NCBI RefSeq assembly: GCF_002585305.1
Contig: NZ_NUNF01000030.1
Coordinates: 1 to 64,000, forward strand
DNA length: 64,000 bases
Origin: Bacillus sp. AFS037270
Lineage (GTDB): Bacteria; Bacillota; Bacilli; Bacillales_B; DSM-18226
Direction: 5' to 3'
The translations under genes were made by a program, and so were the position numbers. The first letter of the stretch is position 1. Each line of letters starts with the position of its first letter. The notes under the pieces were generated by a model. The model ran no database searches, was not told the DNA's origin, and was given only the letters and a program-made list of their open reading frames with translations. Below are positions 43,932-53,032 of this stretch, in pieces.

Positions 43932-44771
43932 TTATTCAGTATAGTAGCATGCAATCTGATCACCATCTTTAACCTTTATGACTCCGATGCTCTTGGTAAT
44001 ACTAAGACCATTGTGTTTAAATACCCAGCCGCTTTTTGCACCATAGTCAAATTCATAGATATTGTCAATTCCTTCGATATAGGCTGTTGCACCGCTGCCT
44101 GTGGAATCCACTACAATCCCTTTTGCTTTCGCTGCTTGCTTCACCACATCAAAAATAGTATACCCATCTTCTATTTTTACCTTTGAAGCTGAAAGGATTG
44201 TCCCGCGGTCTTTAGGACCTGTAATAGATATTGTTACCGTAGCGACAGGCTTTGGTGCAGTGACCGCCGGTTTAGGAGCTGGAGTTGAATTGGTTGTAGT
44301 GCTTGGTGCCGTGCTAGTCGTTTTACTTGTTGTCGTTCCGGTAGTTTTTTGGGTTGTCGTCCCTGTGGTTTTTGTTGTTGTCGTTCCGGTACTTTTTGTT
44401 GTTGTTGTACCTGTGGTTTTTGTTGTTGTTGTTGCCGTATTTTTACTCGCTGTGGAAGACGTGTTGGCTGTTGGCTTACTTTCAGCGGGATTTTGCTGAG
44501 CAGGCTGTGAGCTTTGTTCGCTCTCCGTTTTCACTTCAGCCGGCTGTTCCTCCTTTGTTTCAGGTGAAGCAGCTGTCGTTTTCGCTTGTTCTACAGAAGT
44601 TTGTTGGTTTGTAACTTGCTCTGTATTATTTTCTGCTTTCGCTGTTACTTCAACAGTTTTTGTTTCTTTTTTGGAATCCTTCTCTGCACTGTCAGTTGAA
44701 CTACAGCCAACTAAGTTAAAGATTATAAATAGAATCGATATAAAGGAAGTAATTTTAAAAAATTTATTCAT
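43932..44771 (-). CDS. DUF4430-domain lipoprotein, probable cobalamin binder
   Basis: 279 residues. Lipoprotein signal peptide with lipobox LVGC near residue 23, a long Ser/Thr/Lys/Glu-rich unstructured linker (about 30-190) with five 8-residue TTGTTT-x-K-type repeats, and a C-terminal DUF4430 domain (about 200-279: KIEDGYTIFDVVKQAAKAKG and SGWVFKHNGLSITKSIGVI). DUF4430 matches the beta-domain of transcobalamin and intrinsic factor, which closes over bound B12. Anchored on the outer membrane face and followed by the ECF genes, it probably hands the vitamin to the S component. No cysteine other than the lipobox. Confidence 0.88.
   Translation of the reverse strand: MNKFFKITSFISILFIIFNLVGCSSTDSAEKDSKKETKTVEVTAKAENNTEQVTNQQTSVEQAKTTAASPETKEEQPAEVKTESEQSSQPAQQNPAESKPTANTSSTASKNTATTTTKTTGTTTTKSTGTTTTKTTGTTTQKTTGTTTSKTTSTAPSTTTNSTPAPKPAVTAPKPVATVTISITGPKDRGTILSASKVKIEDGYTIFDVVKQAAKAKGIVVDSTGSGATAYIEGIDNIYEFDYGAKSGWVFKHNGLSITKSIGVIKVKDGDQIACYYTE
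44329..44448. repeat. 24-bp coding tandem repeat, five units
   Basis: Five consecutive 24-bp units begin at 44329, 44353, 44377, 44401 and 44425 (GTTGTYGT...). They encode the Thr-rich linker repeats of the DUF4430 lipoprotein. The unit number is likely to vary between strains. Confidence 0.8.
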
Positions 44772-44822
44772 GTCCTGCCTCCAATCAATCCCCTCTTGGA
44801 AGCCAAGAGGGGATAATGGTTT

Positions 44823-46640
44823 TTATGCGTTCTGTTTTCTTTGTCTTAAATAAATGAAACTACCTGCAATCATAAGCAATAGTCCAAGAGCTACAAGATT
44901 GTAGATATTTGTGGCTGTATTTGGAAGTGCATGCCCAGTCTGATTGGTTGTCTTCACAACAGTAGCTGTAGGAGCAGCTTGTTCTGTCGGAGCAGCCTGT
45001 TCTGTCTGAGGCGTTTCAACAGCAGGTTTCTCGGCTACAGGAGTTTCCGCAGTTAGATTGAAATGGTATAAAGAGCCTTTACCTGCTGTAAATAACTGAT
45101 AGGCAACTAATCCCTGAATCGCTTGAGAGGTCGTGAATGGATCACTCTCATCTCCGCCCTGCCAGTCAAAACCGCCATCTTTATTTTGGAATGATAGCAA
45201 ATATTGAACAAGGCCGCTATTATCTTTTGAAAAATCACCGCTGTTTGCATCGATTCCAAGAACTGATAATGCGATCATCACTTGGGCTGCAGTTGAGCTA
45301 TTATCGATTTTGGAAGCCTTGTACTGAGTAGATAGATACTCGACGGCTGCCTCAACCTTTTCCTTTACACCGCCTTGATCCTTAAATGGTGCAAGTGCAG
45401 TTAAAATCATTGCTGTCGTATCTATATCACTTGTGGTGCTTTCGTCCCAAGCCCAGCCGCCATCACTGTTTTGTCGTTCAGTCAAATAACTGATGAGTTT
45501 GGCTTTTGTCCATTGGGCCGTAGATGGTATTGTGAAATTGGCACTGTCTAGAGCTACTAGGGCATATGCAACTCCATTTAAACCTTGTTTTGTTACATTT
45601 CCATTATAAATTGCTTCTATTAAATTATAGCCTTCTACATTTGTCGGATTGCCGCCTGCAGCTAAAATCCCTAAAGCATATCGTTCTGTATCTGTAATTC
45701 TTGAAAACTTTCCTTGTTTTTCTTTTACAATGGCTTTTACATCAGAAAGGTAGTTTTTAGGAATTTCTTTTCCTGCTTGTTTCAAGGCAATTACCTGCCA
45801 TTCACCAACTTGGTTTTTTAGTACGTAAGCACTTGAAGTGTTCACAGCTGTTTGCAAATCTTGAGCTGTAACTGTTCCAGTAGTTGGAGTTGACGGTGTT
45901 GTTGGTGTTGTCTCACCATTACCTCCATCTCCTGGTGCTGGTTCAAAGGATTCAAGTTGAAAACTTAACTGGTTACCATTTTGCAGCTGATAGCCCTCTG
46001 CACCAACGGTAGCCATTTTCCCATCTACATAGAATGCCCAGTAGTTAGATCCTTCCGCTTTAATTCCTTTAAGAGAGGTAATCATCTTTCCATAGTTTGT
46101 TTCTTCAAAACCAACCTGATCAGAACCCAAGGCTGTTTGTAAAAGCTGAAAGGCATTTGGACTTCCGATTACTTCAATGGATGAAAGTTCAGCAACTGTA
46201 TTCTTTTTATCATCAACAACTTTCAGTGAAACAGTGGATTGTGCTGGTTTCGTAAAATCGGTTAGTCGGTATGTTATTTTGTCACCATTTTGAAGGACAT
46301 AAGAATCCGGTCCCACTTGTGCTGAGATTCCATTAATAAAGAATGCCCAGAATTGGTTTTCCCCCGCTTTTACTCCATTAATACCTGTGAGCATTGGCCC
46401 GTAACTGCTATCCGTATATTCGAGATTATCTTTACCAACCGCATCGATCAATGCTTCGGTAGCCGTTTCTTTCTCAGCCAATTGGAGTGTCTTTTCTGGA
46501 ACTACCGGTGTGGAGTCTAGTCCAAGGACTGTAACAGTACCTTGTTTTGCCTCTGCCGCAAATACTGGTGTTTGCAAGCCGTTTGTCAGTACCATCAAAA
46601 CTAACAGCATAGACATCCAAAGATTCTTTCTTTTTAGCAT
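44823..46640 (-). CDS. Cell-wall-anchored intrinsic-factor-like protein (DUF4430 x2 + prenyltransferase-type repeats + LPNTA)
   Basis: 605 residues. Signal peptide (about 1-29), two DUF4430 domains (about 50-125 and 150-230, each with a Y-G-x-M-I/L-x-x-G/LKG and FWAF/YWAF motif), a Thr/Pro linker, then an alpha/alpha-barrel of squalene-cyclase/prenyltransferase type (about 265-530) with the repeats NSDGGWAWDES and NKDGGFDWQGGDESDPFTTSQAI. A Pro/Ala/Thr-rich spacer follows, then LPNTA, a hydrophobic segment and RQRKQNA. The alpha-barrel and beta-domain are the two parts of human intrinsic factor, here in reverse order and fused to a sortase signal. First gene after the cobalamin riboswitch. 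No sortase gene is in the window. Confidence 0.9.
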   Translation of the reverse strand: MLKRKNLWMSMLLVLMVLTNGLQTPVFAAEAKQGTVTVLGLDSTPVVPEKTLQLAEKETATEALIDAVGKDNLEYTDSSYGPMLTGINGVKAGENQFWAFFINGISAQVGPDSYVLQNGDKITYRLTDFTKPAQSTVSLKVVDDKKNTVAELSSIEVIGSPNAFQLLQTALGSDQVGFEETNYGKMITSLKGIKAEGSNYWAFYVDGKMATVGAEGYQLQNGNQLSFQLESFEPAPGDGGNGETTPTTPSTPTTGTVTAQDLQTAVNTSSAYVLKNQVGEWQVIALKQAGKEIPKNYLSDVKAIVKEKQGKFSRITDTERYALGILAAGGNPTNVEGYNLIEAIYNGNVTKQGLNGVAYALVALDSANFTIPSTAQWTKAKLISYLTERQNSDGGWAWDESTTSDIDTTAMILTALAPFKDQGGVKEKVEAAVEYLSTQYKASKIDNSSTAAQVMIALSVLGIDANSGDFSKDNSGLVQYLLSFQNKDGGFDWQGGDESDPFTTSQAIQGLVAYQLFTAGKGSLYHFNLTAETPVAEKPAVETPQTEQAAPTEQAAPTATVVKTTNQTGHALPNTATNIYNLVALGLLLMIAGSFIYLRQRKQNA

Positions 46641-46675
46641 TCTACTTGCATTCCTTTCATTATAAAAATAGACAT

Positions 46676-46700
46676 AAAAAAATCCCCCTATTGAGGAGGA
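46676..46700 (-). terminator. Riboswitch expression-platform terminator (weak)
   Basis: On the minus strand TCCTCC-TCAATA-GGGGGA forms a 6-bp stem (one G-T pair) followed by TTTTTTT. Located between the cobalamin aptamer and the first gene, so it is the probable switch target. Confidence 0.6.
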
Positions 46701-46782
46701 GGAGTGTATGTACGTTAAGCAGAAACAAATAAAAACGTTCCTATTCTTAACACTCTCCTATCCGCGTAGGCTTTTGGTGTCT

Positions 46783-46956
46783 AAAACAGGCAGGTTTCCT
46801 GGCTCATAGTCATTGCTTCCTATGCCTTCCCATCTTTCGACAGTGGCATCTATAGGTTGCTCCCATTTACAGTGGCGGGACCGCGTTGGCATTCAACCAA
46901 CTTCCCTATTAAGCTTAGAGTCTAGTAAGACTTAAGCACCTATTTACCGTGCTATT
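46783..46956 (-). ncRNA. Cobalamin (B12) riboswitch
   Basis: On the minus strand the B12 box reads AGCCAGGAAACCTGCCTG at 46787-46805 (consensus rAGYCMGgAgaCCkGCC). Further upstream is the core GCGGTCCCGCCACTGTAAA with the invariant GCCACTG. The element lies about 145 bp before the intrinsic-factor-like gene. When B12 is abundant it should shut off the whole capture and transport operon. The 46641-47087 gap contains this and two terminators, nothing else. Confidence 0.93.
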
Positions 46957-47036
46957 TTTTTATGATATGACCATTATATAGATAATTGGTTTGGTTTGTA
47001 TATACCTTATATAAAAAACAATGATATTTCAGAATA

Positions 47037-47068
47037 AAAACAGGCGTTAGATTTGCCTGTTTTTACTC
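47037..47068 (-). terminator. Terminator after ribH
   Basis: AAAACAGGC and GCCTGTTTT stem with TTTTATTC after it on the minus strand, about 20 bp beyond the ribH stop. Confidence 0.85.
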
Positions 47069-47087
47069 TGTTGTAAAGCTAAACATT

Positions 47088-47558
47088 TTATTGTTCGATA
47101 TTTCGGATCAAGTTCGCCATTTCAATCGCAGACGTTGCTGAATCCCAGCCCTTATTACCTGCCTTTGTTCCAGCACGCTCAATCGCCTGCTCGATTGAAT
47201 CTGTTGTAAGTACTCCAAAAATGACTGGAATTCCACTCGCTAATGCAGTGGCATTAATCCCTTTAGCCGCTTCGTTACATACATAATCAAAGTGTGGTGT
47301 TGCACCGCGGATAACTGTTCCTAGTGTAATTACAGCATCATATTTTTTACTGAATGCCATTTTTTGGGCAATTAGCGGCAGTTCAAAAGCACCTGGAACC
47401 CAGGCAATATCTACGTCAGATTCGCTGACACCATGACGTTTTAAGGCATCTTTTGCACCATCTAATAATTTACCTGTAATAAACTCATTAAATCTTCCTA
47501 CAACAATCCCTACTTTTAACCCACTACCTACTAAATTACCTTCGAAAATATTCGACAT
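47088..47558 (-). CDS. ribH: 6,7-dimethyl-8-ribityllumazine synthase
   Basis: Beta subunit of riboflavin synthase, 156 residues: condenses 5-amino-6-ribitylamino-uracil with 3,4-dihydroxy-2-butanone 4-phosphate. [17 protein letters not shown] at the N-terminus, [16 protein letters not shown] and [21 protein letters not shown] (catalytic His in the phosphate loop region) are clear. 23 bp after ribB. Forms 60-mer shells in Bacillus. Confidence 0.97.
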   Translation of the reverse strand: MSNIFEGNLVGSGLKVGIVVGRFNEFITGKLLDGAKDALKRHGVSESDVDIAWVPGAFELPLIAQKMAFSKKYDAVITLGTVIRGATPHFDYVCNEAAKGINATALASGIPVIFGVLTTDSIEQAIERAGTKAGNKGWDSATSAIEMANLIRNIEQ

Positions 47559-47581
47559 GATGATTCCTCCAATATAATTTT

Positions 47582-48211
47582 TTAATCCGCCTTGGTTTTT
47601 AAAGGACTTTCTTTTTTGCTTATATACTCAATCAATGCTTTGATGGTAATCATTTTTATGTTCAAATGATCAGCTATTTCTCTAAGCTGTGGTACGCGGG
47701 CCATGGTGCCATCTTCATTCATAATTTCACAAATAACCCCGGCCGGTTTAGCACTGCATAATTTCGCAAGATCTACTGCAGCTTCTGTGTGCCCGTTTCT
47801 CTGCAAAACGCCGCCTTTTTTCGCGATAAGCGGGAACATATGCCCCGGACGTTTAAAATCTTCCGGTTTTGCTTCTGGATCCAGTAAACTTAATACAGTT
47901 GCAGACCGTTCATAAGCAGAGATTCCTGTCGTCGAAAACTTATGGTCAATACTTACCGTAAAAGCCGTCCCATGATAATCTGTGTTGTGAGCGACCATTG
48001 GCGTTAAGTCTAGTTTCTCAGCTAATTCTTCCACGATCGGAACACAAACTAGTCCTCTCCCATGCGTAACCATCAAGTTAATGACCTCAGGTGTTGTTTT
48101 TTCCGCTAAGGCGATAAAATCCCCTTCATTCTCCCTGTCTTCATCATCACAAGCTATAATAACCTTGCCAGCTTTTAAATCGGAAAGGGCTTCCTCAATT
48201 GAATCAAACAT
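47582..48211 (-). CDS. ribB: 3,4-dihydroxy-2-butanone 4-phosphate synthase (RibB only)
   Basis: 209 residues. [16 protein letters not shown] metal/substrate loop, HGRGLVCVP, the [10 protein letters not shown] block and [24 protein letters not shown] identify the enzyme. Bacillus usually has a bifunctional RibBA of about 400 residues with GTP cyclohydrolase II at the C-terminus; here the protein ends shortly after [11 protein letters not shown] with a Lys-rich tail ([11 protein letters not shown]), so the RibA half is missing. Either a stand-alone RibB or the product of a RibBA truncation. Placed between ribE and ribH. Confidence 0.93.
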   Translation of the reverse strand: MFDSIEEALSDLKAGKVIIACDDEDRENEGDFIALAEKTTPEVINLMVTHGRGLVCVPIVEELAEKLDLTPMVAHNTDYHGTAFTVSIDHKFSTTGISAYERSATVLSLLDPEAKPEDFKRPGHMFPLIAKKGGVLQRNGHTEAAVDLAKLCSAKPAGVICEIMNEDGTMARVPQLREIADHLNIKMITIKALIEYISKKESPLKTKAD

Positions 48212-48241
48212 GTGATCACTCCTTTTTCATCATTTTAATGC

Positions 48242-48901
48242 TTAATAAAATCCGTTTTCTTCTAAAAAACTTTGGCTGATTCCCGACTTTTTCTTTTGAG
48301 GCATATCATTGCCAGTATTTTTTATAAAATGGCTGACATATTTGCCAATCATATCGCATTCCAGATTGACGATATCGCCTGGACCCTTTAGACCTATAAC
48401 AGTTTCTGACAGGGTATGAGGGATAAGTGAGAGTGTAAAACTACTTTCCGAAACATCAAATACAGTTAAACTTGTCCCGTCGACCGCAACAGAGCCTCTA
48501 ACAATAACAAATCTTAAAACTTCAGGATCTGCCTCTATTTCGTAATAAACTGCATTTTCTAAGGCTTGTTTTCTTTTAATAACCCCGGTTCCATCAGCAT
48601 GTCCGGAGACAAAATGCCCGCCAAATCTGCCGCCTGCAGCCATTGCACGTTCCAAATTAATCTTTGTCCCACTTTTAATGTTATTTAAGCTGGTCGCTTT
48701 AACTGTTTCCGGCATGACGTCTACTGTAAACTGCTTTCCTAAAATAGAAGTAACCGTCAGGCAGACCCCGTTTACAGCAATGCTGTCACCAAGATGTATA
48801 TCTTGTAGTATTTTTTCAGCCTCTATTGTTAATACATACGAATTGGCTGTCCGCTGAATCTTTGCTACTTTACCTATTTCCTCAATGATTCCGGTAAACA
48901 T
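48242..48901 (-). CDS. ribE: Riboflavin synthase, alpha subunit
   Basis: 219 residues with two homologous barrel repeats (about 1-95 and 96-195), each with a substrate site: MFTGIIEEIG start, SIAVNGVCLTV and GHFVSGHADGTG in the first and second halves, and the second-repeat DGTSLTVFDV. It dismutates two lumazines into riboflavin. First gene behind the FMN riboswitch, not preceded by ribD as in B. subtilis. Confidence 0.96.
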   Translation of the reverse strand: MFTGIIEEIGKVAKIQRTANSYVLTIEAEKILQDIHLGDSIAVNGVCLTVTSILGKQFTVDVMPETVKATSLNNIKSGTKINLERAMAAGGRFGGHFVSGHADGTGVIKRKQALENAVYYEIEADPEVLRFVIVRGSVAVDGTSLTVFDVSESSFTLSLIPHTLSETVIGLKGPGDIVNLECDMIGKYVSHFIKNTGNDMPQKKKSGISQSFLEENGFY

Positions 48902-48985
48902 AATCCTTCTTCTCCTTACTTTGGCTCGGGCAAGATTCGAATCCCATTTTTACTAGATCCACGCTATATAAAATACCTTCAGAGT

Positions 48986-49026
48986 ATAAAAAAGACCCTA
49001 AAGAATAGAATTTCTTTAGGGTCTTA
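48986..49026 (-). terminator. FMN riboswitch terminator
   Basis: AAGACCCTAAAGAA and TTCTTTAGGGTCTT form a 13-14-bp stem with TTTTTTA after it on the minus strand, between aptamer and ribE: the transcription-termination expression platform. Confidence 0.9.
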
Positions 49027-49090
49027 AAAATGACAATAGGAAATAAAGGGTATAAATGGGCAAATTTCTCCCTAATCATAACCCACTATT

Positions 49091-49231
49091 TTTCCTTCTC
49101 CCATCCAGACTTTAACTGTCGGCTCTGGAGTTTCACCAGATCCACCGTTTAACATTAAGTTAAACGGGTCACGGACTAAGAAGCATTGGCTTCATCACCG
49201 CCGGTTAGGAATTTCACCTGACCCCGAAGGA
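49091..49231 (-). ncRNA. FMN riboswitch (RFN element)
   Basis: On the minus strand it begins CTTCGGGGTCAGGTGAAATT, continues CCTAACCGGCGGTGATGAAGCC-like blocks, then GGATCTGGTGAAACTCCAG and ends GTCTGGATGGGAGAAGG, all standard RFN blocks. It lies about 190 bp before ribE and should terminate transcription when FMN is plentiful. The rest of the 48902-49355 gap holds only its terminator. Confidence 0.96.
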
Positions 49232-49355
49232 AATATTTAGCTTTGTATATAATGTTATTATACTAAAAAGAAATAGTAAAGGGAAATGCTTGAAGACAAG
49301 TAATGTCCATCTTGACATATATTTTATAAAAGGAGTCTAAAAAACTCCTTTTTAA

Positions 49356-49826
49356 CTATTCCTTATAGGTTCTAACCGGTACATAAATCTCAAAATATAA
49401 GTCTCCTGACATATTTTGCTGCTTATGCTCTTCTTTAAAAATTTCTAACCCTAAGGCGTGGTAATCCTGTTCATAACCATATTCTTTCATCCAATTGAAC
49501 AGTTGTTGATATGTTTTTTCTACTTCTTCCAGGCTTCCTTTATGAGTAGTACAGACATAGTTCTTTCTCGGAATTGAGAAACCAACCATTCCCTCTGGTA
49601 CATTCTCGATTTTCCCAACAGGTTTTGTAACATAATAAGTAAACTCTGTTTCACGGCTATGGAATGGCGCAATCACAACAGGTTCGTTGGTCAGGCAAGA
49701 AACTTCCTCTAAACGATTTTCCATTTTGTTAAAAAGATTTGGGATTGTTTTTACTTCAGAGTATGTACCTGTCCAAGCTATACCAACCACTTTTATTTCT
49801 TCTTTCTCTACCACCTTAATCCCCAA
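49356..49826 (-). CDS. GyrI-like/AraC effector-binding-domain protein
   Basis: 156-residue stand-alone GyrI-like (SHS2) small-molecule-binding domain: KVVGIAWTGTYSEVKTIPNL, EFTYYVTKPV and the C-terminal LEIFKEE...YFEIYVPV typical of the family. Such proteins bind or hydrolyse hydrophobic drugs or cyclopropanoid compounds; specific role unknown. Monocistronic. Confidence 0.85.
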   Translation of the reverse strand: MGIKVVEKEEIKVVGIAWTGTYSEVKTIPNLFNKMENRLEEVSCLTNEPVVIAPFHSRETEFTYYVTKPVGKIENVPEGMVGFSIPRKNYVCTTHKGSLEEVEKTYQQLFNWMKEYGYEQDYHALGLEIFKEEHKQQNMSGDLYFEIYVPVRTYKE

Positions 49827-49937
49827 TTTTAAGACCCCCTTTTTTTACTACATACTATTCTTATAATTCGGATAATATCATTAAAATCCTTCCGAAAAAA
49901 TTCGACGTTATACAAAAATTTTTCTGGAAAAGTTTTT

Positions 49938-51203
49938 TTAAAAATTTGAGTCTGCTACGGTTGTATTTCCAGAAATATCCCCATTGTTGATTGTCAATCC
50001 GCCATAGGACAATCCTTGCAGTTCATTCCAAACGGCCCGTTTATCTTGGTCACTTTGTTTCACGATTTGGTCCTGCAATATTCTAAATGGAACAAAAGTC
50101 ATCTTCGTCTCCTCTTTATGAATATCTATATGAAGGATGCCTGTTTGGGCAGCGTTCCCTTTTATGTAGTTGGGGAATAGAAAATTCCCAAGCGAATAGG
50201 CAATAGGCTTTCCTTTGTAATATTCAAATCCCTGCAATACATGGGGATGACTTCCAATTACCCCATCAGCACCAGAATCAATCATCTTCTTTGCCCACTC
50301 GCGCTGAAATGGCTCAGGATTACGTTTTGTTTCAACACCCCAATGGATAAACACAAATAAGAAATCTGCGGTCGGCTTTTCCTTTTTAATCGTCGATTCG
50401 ATCAGACTTAAATCATACCCATTTGCAAGGCCTGGTTTTGTATCTGATGCTACCCACGAATAATCAGGAAGTACCCTTGAAAAAGCCAATATTTTTACTG
50501 TTTTTCCTTTTAAAGTATATGTTTTTGCCCTATAGGCTTCTTGTTTATTTAATCCCCCGCCGACATAATCTAATTGATACTGCTTTAAGGAAGCAACCGT
50601 ATCCATAAACCCTGATAGTCCAAAATCAAGAGAATGATTATTAGCTAAGCTGACTAGCTGGAATCCCGCATTTTTTAAACCTGACAAGGCGAAGGGATCC
50701 GAACGAAAGGTATATTGTTTTCCTTGTTTAGTCCCACCTGTTGTCACAGACGTCTCTAAATTAACTATGCTAAGATCACTTGAAGATAGTTCCTCTTTTA
50801 TATGTACAAAAGGATAGTCTGCTCCCTTTTGCTTGACCGTTTCCTTCACCGACCAATCCATCATTGCATCCCCCGCGAATGTTAATCGGATCGGCTCATC
50901 GAGAAAGACTTTATCTTTTTGCTCGGCAATGTTCATCCTATTTTTCAAAGGGGCTTGTTCCATCATCGTATACTGTTCATAAAACGTTCCGCTGGGTTTG
51001 TCTATAATGAACTCTTGATAGAATCTTCCAAAAATTCTCTTCGCAAAGGAATGAATGGAAAAGGAAGAATTATCGAAACTAGTCAAATTGTTATCTTTAG
51101 ATAATTTTTTTACCATGCTGTTTTCCTTCGCATGGACAGGCCAAGCTATTCCGCTGAAAAGCAGCAGTAAACATAGCAAGGTGAAAATAAATCTTTTGTA
51201 CAT
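49938..51203 (-). CDS. CapA/PgsA-family protein (poly-gamma-glutamate synthesis type)
   Basis: 421 residues with a signal peptide (about 1-26), so secreted or membrane attached. Metallophosphatase-like CapA fold: RLTFAGDAMMDWSV, SIVNLETSVT, LANNHSLDFG, FVFIHWGVE and ADGVIGSHPHVLQGFEYY, each a family metal-ligand motif. CapA proteins assist poly-gamma-glutamate capsule export, but no pgsB/pgsC genes are near and many homologues have other, unknown roles. Single gene. Confidence 0.88.
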   Translation of the reverse strand: MYKRFIFTLLCLLLLFSGIAWPVHAKENSMVKKLSKDNNLTSFDNSSFSIHSFAKRIFGRFYQEFIIDKPSGTFYEQYTMMEQAPLKNRMNIAEQKDKVFLDEPIRLTFAGDAMMDWSVKETVKQKGADYPFVHIKEELSSSDLSIVNLETSVTTGGTKQGKQYTFRSDPFALSGLKNAGFQLVSLANNHSLDFGLSGFMDTVASLKQYQLDYVGGGLNKQEAYRAKTYTLKGKTVKILAFSRVLPDYSWVASDTKPGLANGYDLSLIESTIKKEKPTADFLFVFIHWGVETKRNPEPFQREWAKKMIDSGADGVIGSHPHVLQGFEYYKGKPIAYSLGNFLFPNYIKGNAAQTGILHIDIHKEETKMTFVPFRILQDQIVKQSDQDKRAVWNELQGLSYGGLTINNGDISGNTTVADSNF

Positions 51204-51321
51204 TAAAACAACTCCCCCTATCTAAAAACTAGTTTAATAAGGGGATTTTAAAAATACTGTCGGAATTTGTTGAAAATAATAAAAAACAGGCTATTCCATA
51301 AAAGAACAGCCTGCATCCGAT

Positions 51322-52782
51322 TTATTTTACTTCCTGTGGAATCGCCAATCCTAATCCTTTGGCCACTCTCTCGCCGTATTGTGGGTCAGCTTTATAAAAG
51401 TGCTGAATTTGACGTAATTTAATATCCTCTCTCTCTACCGGTTTCATAGCCCCTACTACGGTATCAACTAATCTAGTACGCTCATCTTCCGACATTAAGC
51501 GGTATAGATCACCAGCTTGGGTATAATGATCATTATGGTCATAAGCAACCTGCGCTGCAGCACCAGTAACTTCAAAAGGTGTTTGTCGATGTTCTGGTAC
51601 TTCCTTTGGACCGCCATAGCTGTTTGGCTCATAGTAAACAGATCCGCCGCCGTTATTATCAAAGCGCATTGCACCATCACGCTGATAGTTATTTATTTCT
51701 GCCTTTGGACGGTTAATTGGCAGTAAGTTATGGTTAGGACCGACCCGGTAACGGTGGGCATCAGAGTAGGCAAATATACGACCTTGAAGCATTTTATCAG
51801 GTGATGCTTCGATTCCTGGTACCATTGTACCTGGCGAGAATGTGGCTTGTTCAACCTCTGCAAAATAGTTTTCAGGGTTGCGGTTTAAGACCATTCTGCC
51901 AACCTCGATTAAAGGATAATCTTTATGGGACCACACTTTTGTGACGTCAAATGGATCGAACCGATACGTATTGGCATCTTCAAATGGCATGATTTGAACA
52001 TGCAGCCTCCATGCCGGGAAGTCTCCGTTTTCAATTGCATTATATAAATCTTCTGTATGATAATCTGGATTTTCACCAGCTAATTTCGCCGCTACATCTG
52101 CAGACATGTTTTTAACGCCTTGTTCACTCTTGAAATGATATTTAACCCAGACTGCTTCTCCATTCTCATTTACCCATTTAAAGGTATGGCTTCCATATCC
52201 ATTCATATGTCGCAATGTTGCTGGGAGACCACGGTCACCCATTAAATAGGTAACTTGGTGCAAGGATTCAGGTGATAAGGACCAGAAATCCCAAACTGCA
52301 TTTGGGTTTTTCAAATGGGTTTTAGGGTCTCTTTTTTGTGTATGAATGAAGTCCGGAAACTTAATTGCATCACGAATAAAGAAGATTGGTGTATTGTTAC
52401 CCACCAAATCATAGTTTCCTTCTTCCGTATAAAACTTAACCGCAAAACCTCTAGGATCCCGGACTGTATCAGCAGAACCCAGTTCACCGGCAACGGTGGA
52501 GAAGCGAATGAACATCGGCGTACGTTTACCAACCCCATTAAATAATTTTGCTTTTGTATATTTAGACATATCATTTGTTACTTCAAAATATCCATGTGCA
52601 CCGGCACCCTTTGCATGAACCACACGCTCTGGTACACGTTCACGGTTAAAATGTGCTAATTTTTCTAGTAAGTGGACGTCTTGTATTAAGGTTGGTCCGC
52701 GCGAACCAGCCGTCATAGAATTTTGATTATCGCCGACAGGGGCACCTGTTCCAGTTGTTAAATGTTTGTTCGTATTACTCAT
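51322..52782 (-). CDS. katA: Heme catalase
   Basis: 486-residue monofunctional small-subunit catalase. Distal His in [16 protein letters not shown], the Asn in the [11 protein letters not shown] block and the proximal heme Tyr in [17 protein letters not shown] are present. It destroys hydrogen peroxide in the cytoplasm. A perfect PerR box is 74 bp upstream of the start, so it is peroxide-induced like B. subtilis katA. Confidence 0.96.
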   Translation of the reverse strand: MSNTNKHLTTGTGAPVGDNQNSMTAGSRGPTLIQDVHLLEKLAHFNRERVPERVVHAKGAGAHGYFEVTNDMSKYTKAKLFNGVGKRTPMFIRFSTVAGELGSADTVRDPRGFAVKFYTEEGNYDLVGNNTPIFFIRDAIKFPDFIHTQKRDPKTHLKNPNAVWDFWSLSPESLHQVTYLMGDRGLPATLRHMNGYGSHTFKWVNENGEAVWVKYHFKSEQGVKNMSADVAAKLAGENPDYHTEDLYNAIENGDFPAWRLHVQIMPFEDANTYRFDPFDVTKVWSHKDYPLIEVGRMVLNRNPENYFAEVEQATFSPGTMVPGIEASPDKMLQGRIFAYSDAHRYRVGPNHNLLPINRPKAEINNYQRDGAMRFDNNGGGSVYYEPNSYGGPKEVPEHRQTPFEVTGAAAQVAYDHNDHYTQAGDLYRLMSEDERTRLVDTVVGAMKPVEREDIKLRQIQHFYKADPQYGERVAKGLGLAIPQEVK

Positions 52783-52855
52783 TTAATCACCTCGTAATCT
52801 ATTTTTTAATACTTAACTAGATTATAATATATTTTTAGTGAAAATCAATACTAAA

Positions 52856-52870
52856 TTATAATAATTATAA
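52856..52870. promoter_or_regulatory. PerR box upstream of catalase
   Basis: TTATAATAATTATAA fits the PerR consensus TTATAATNATTATAA fully and is a perfect palindrome. A degenerate second site (ATTATAATATAT, about 52821-52832) lies closer to the gene. The remainder of 52783-53073 contains two terminators and no ORF. Confidence 0.85.
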
Positions 52871-52927
52871 TCTGATAAAAAATATAAAATATAACCTGTA
52901 CTCACTATTACATTCGTATTAAAAAAA

Positions 52928-52968
52928 GAAGGACGTTATTCCCAATTTAAGAAATAACGTCCAAAAAT
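52928..52968 (-). terminator. Second terminator downstream of csp
   Basis: GGACGTTATT and AAATAACGTCC stem with TTCTTTTTTT behind it on the minus strand. It lies about 110 bp beyond the stop of the cold-shock gene, and no gene lies between the two terminators. Confidence 0.75.
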
Positions 52969-53032
52969 TTTACTTATTAAAGGATATATTAAAATGAATC
53001 AGTGATCCATGAGGATGAATGGAAGAAAATCA

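Noticed and set aside
44101..44499. 132-aa Val-rich plus-strand ORF
   Set aside because: Antisense of the Thr-rich repeat of the DUF4430 lipoprotein; low complexity, no ribosome binding site.
48882..49079. 65-aa minus-strand ORF upstream of ribE
   Set aside because: Lies within the FMN riboswitch terminator region and overlaps the ribE start; no coding character.
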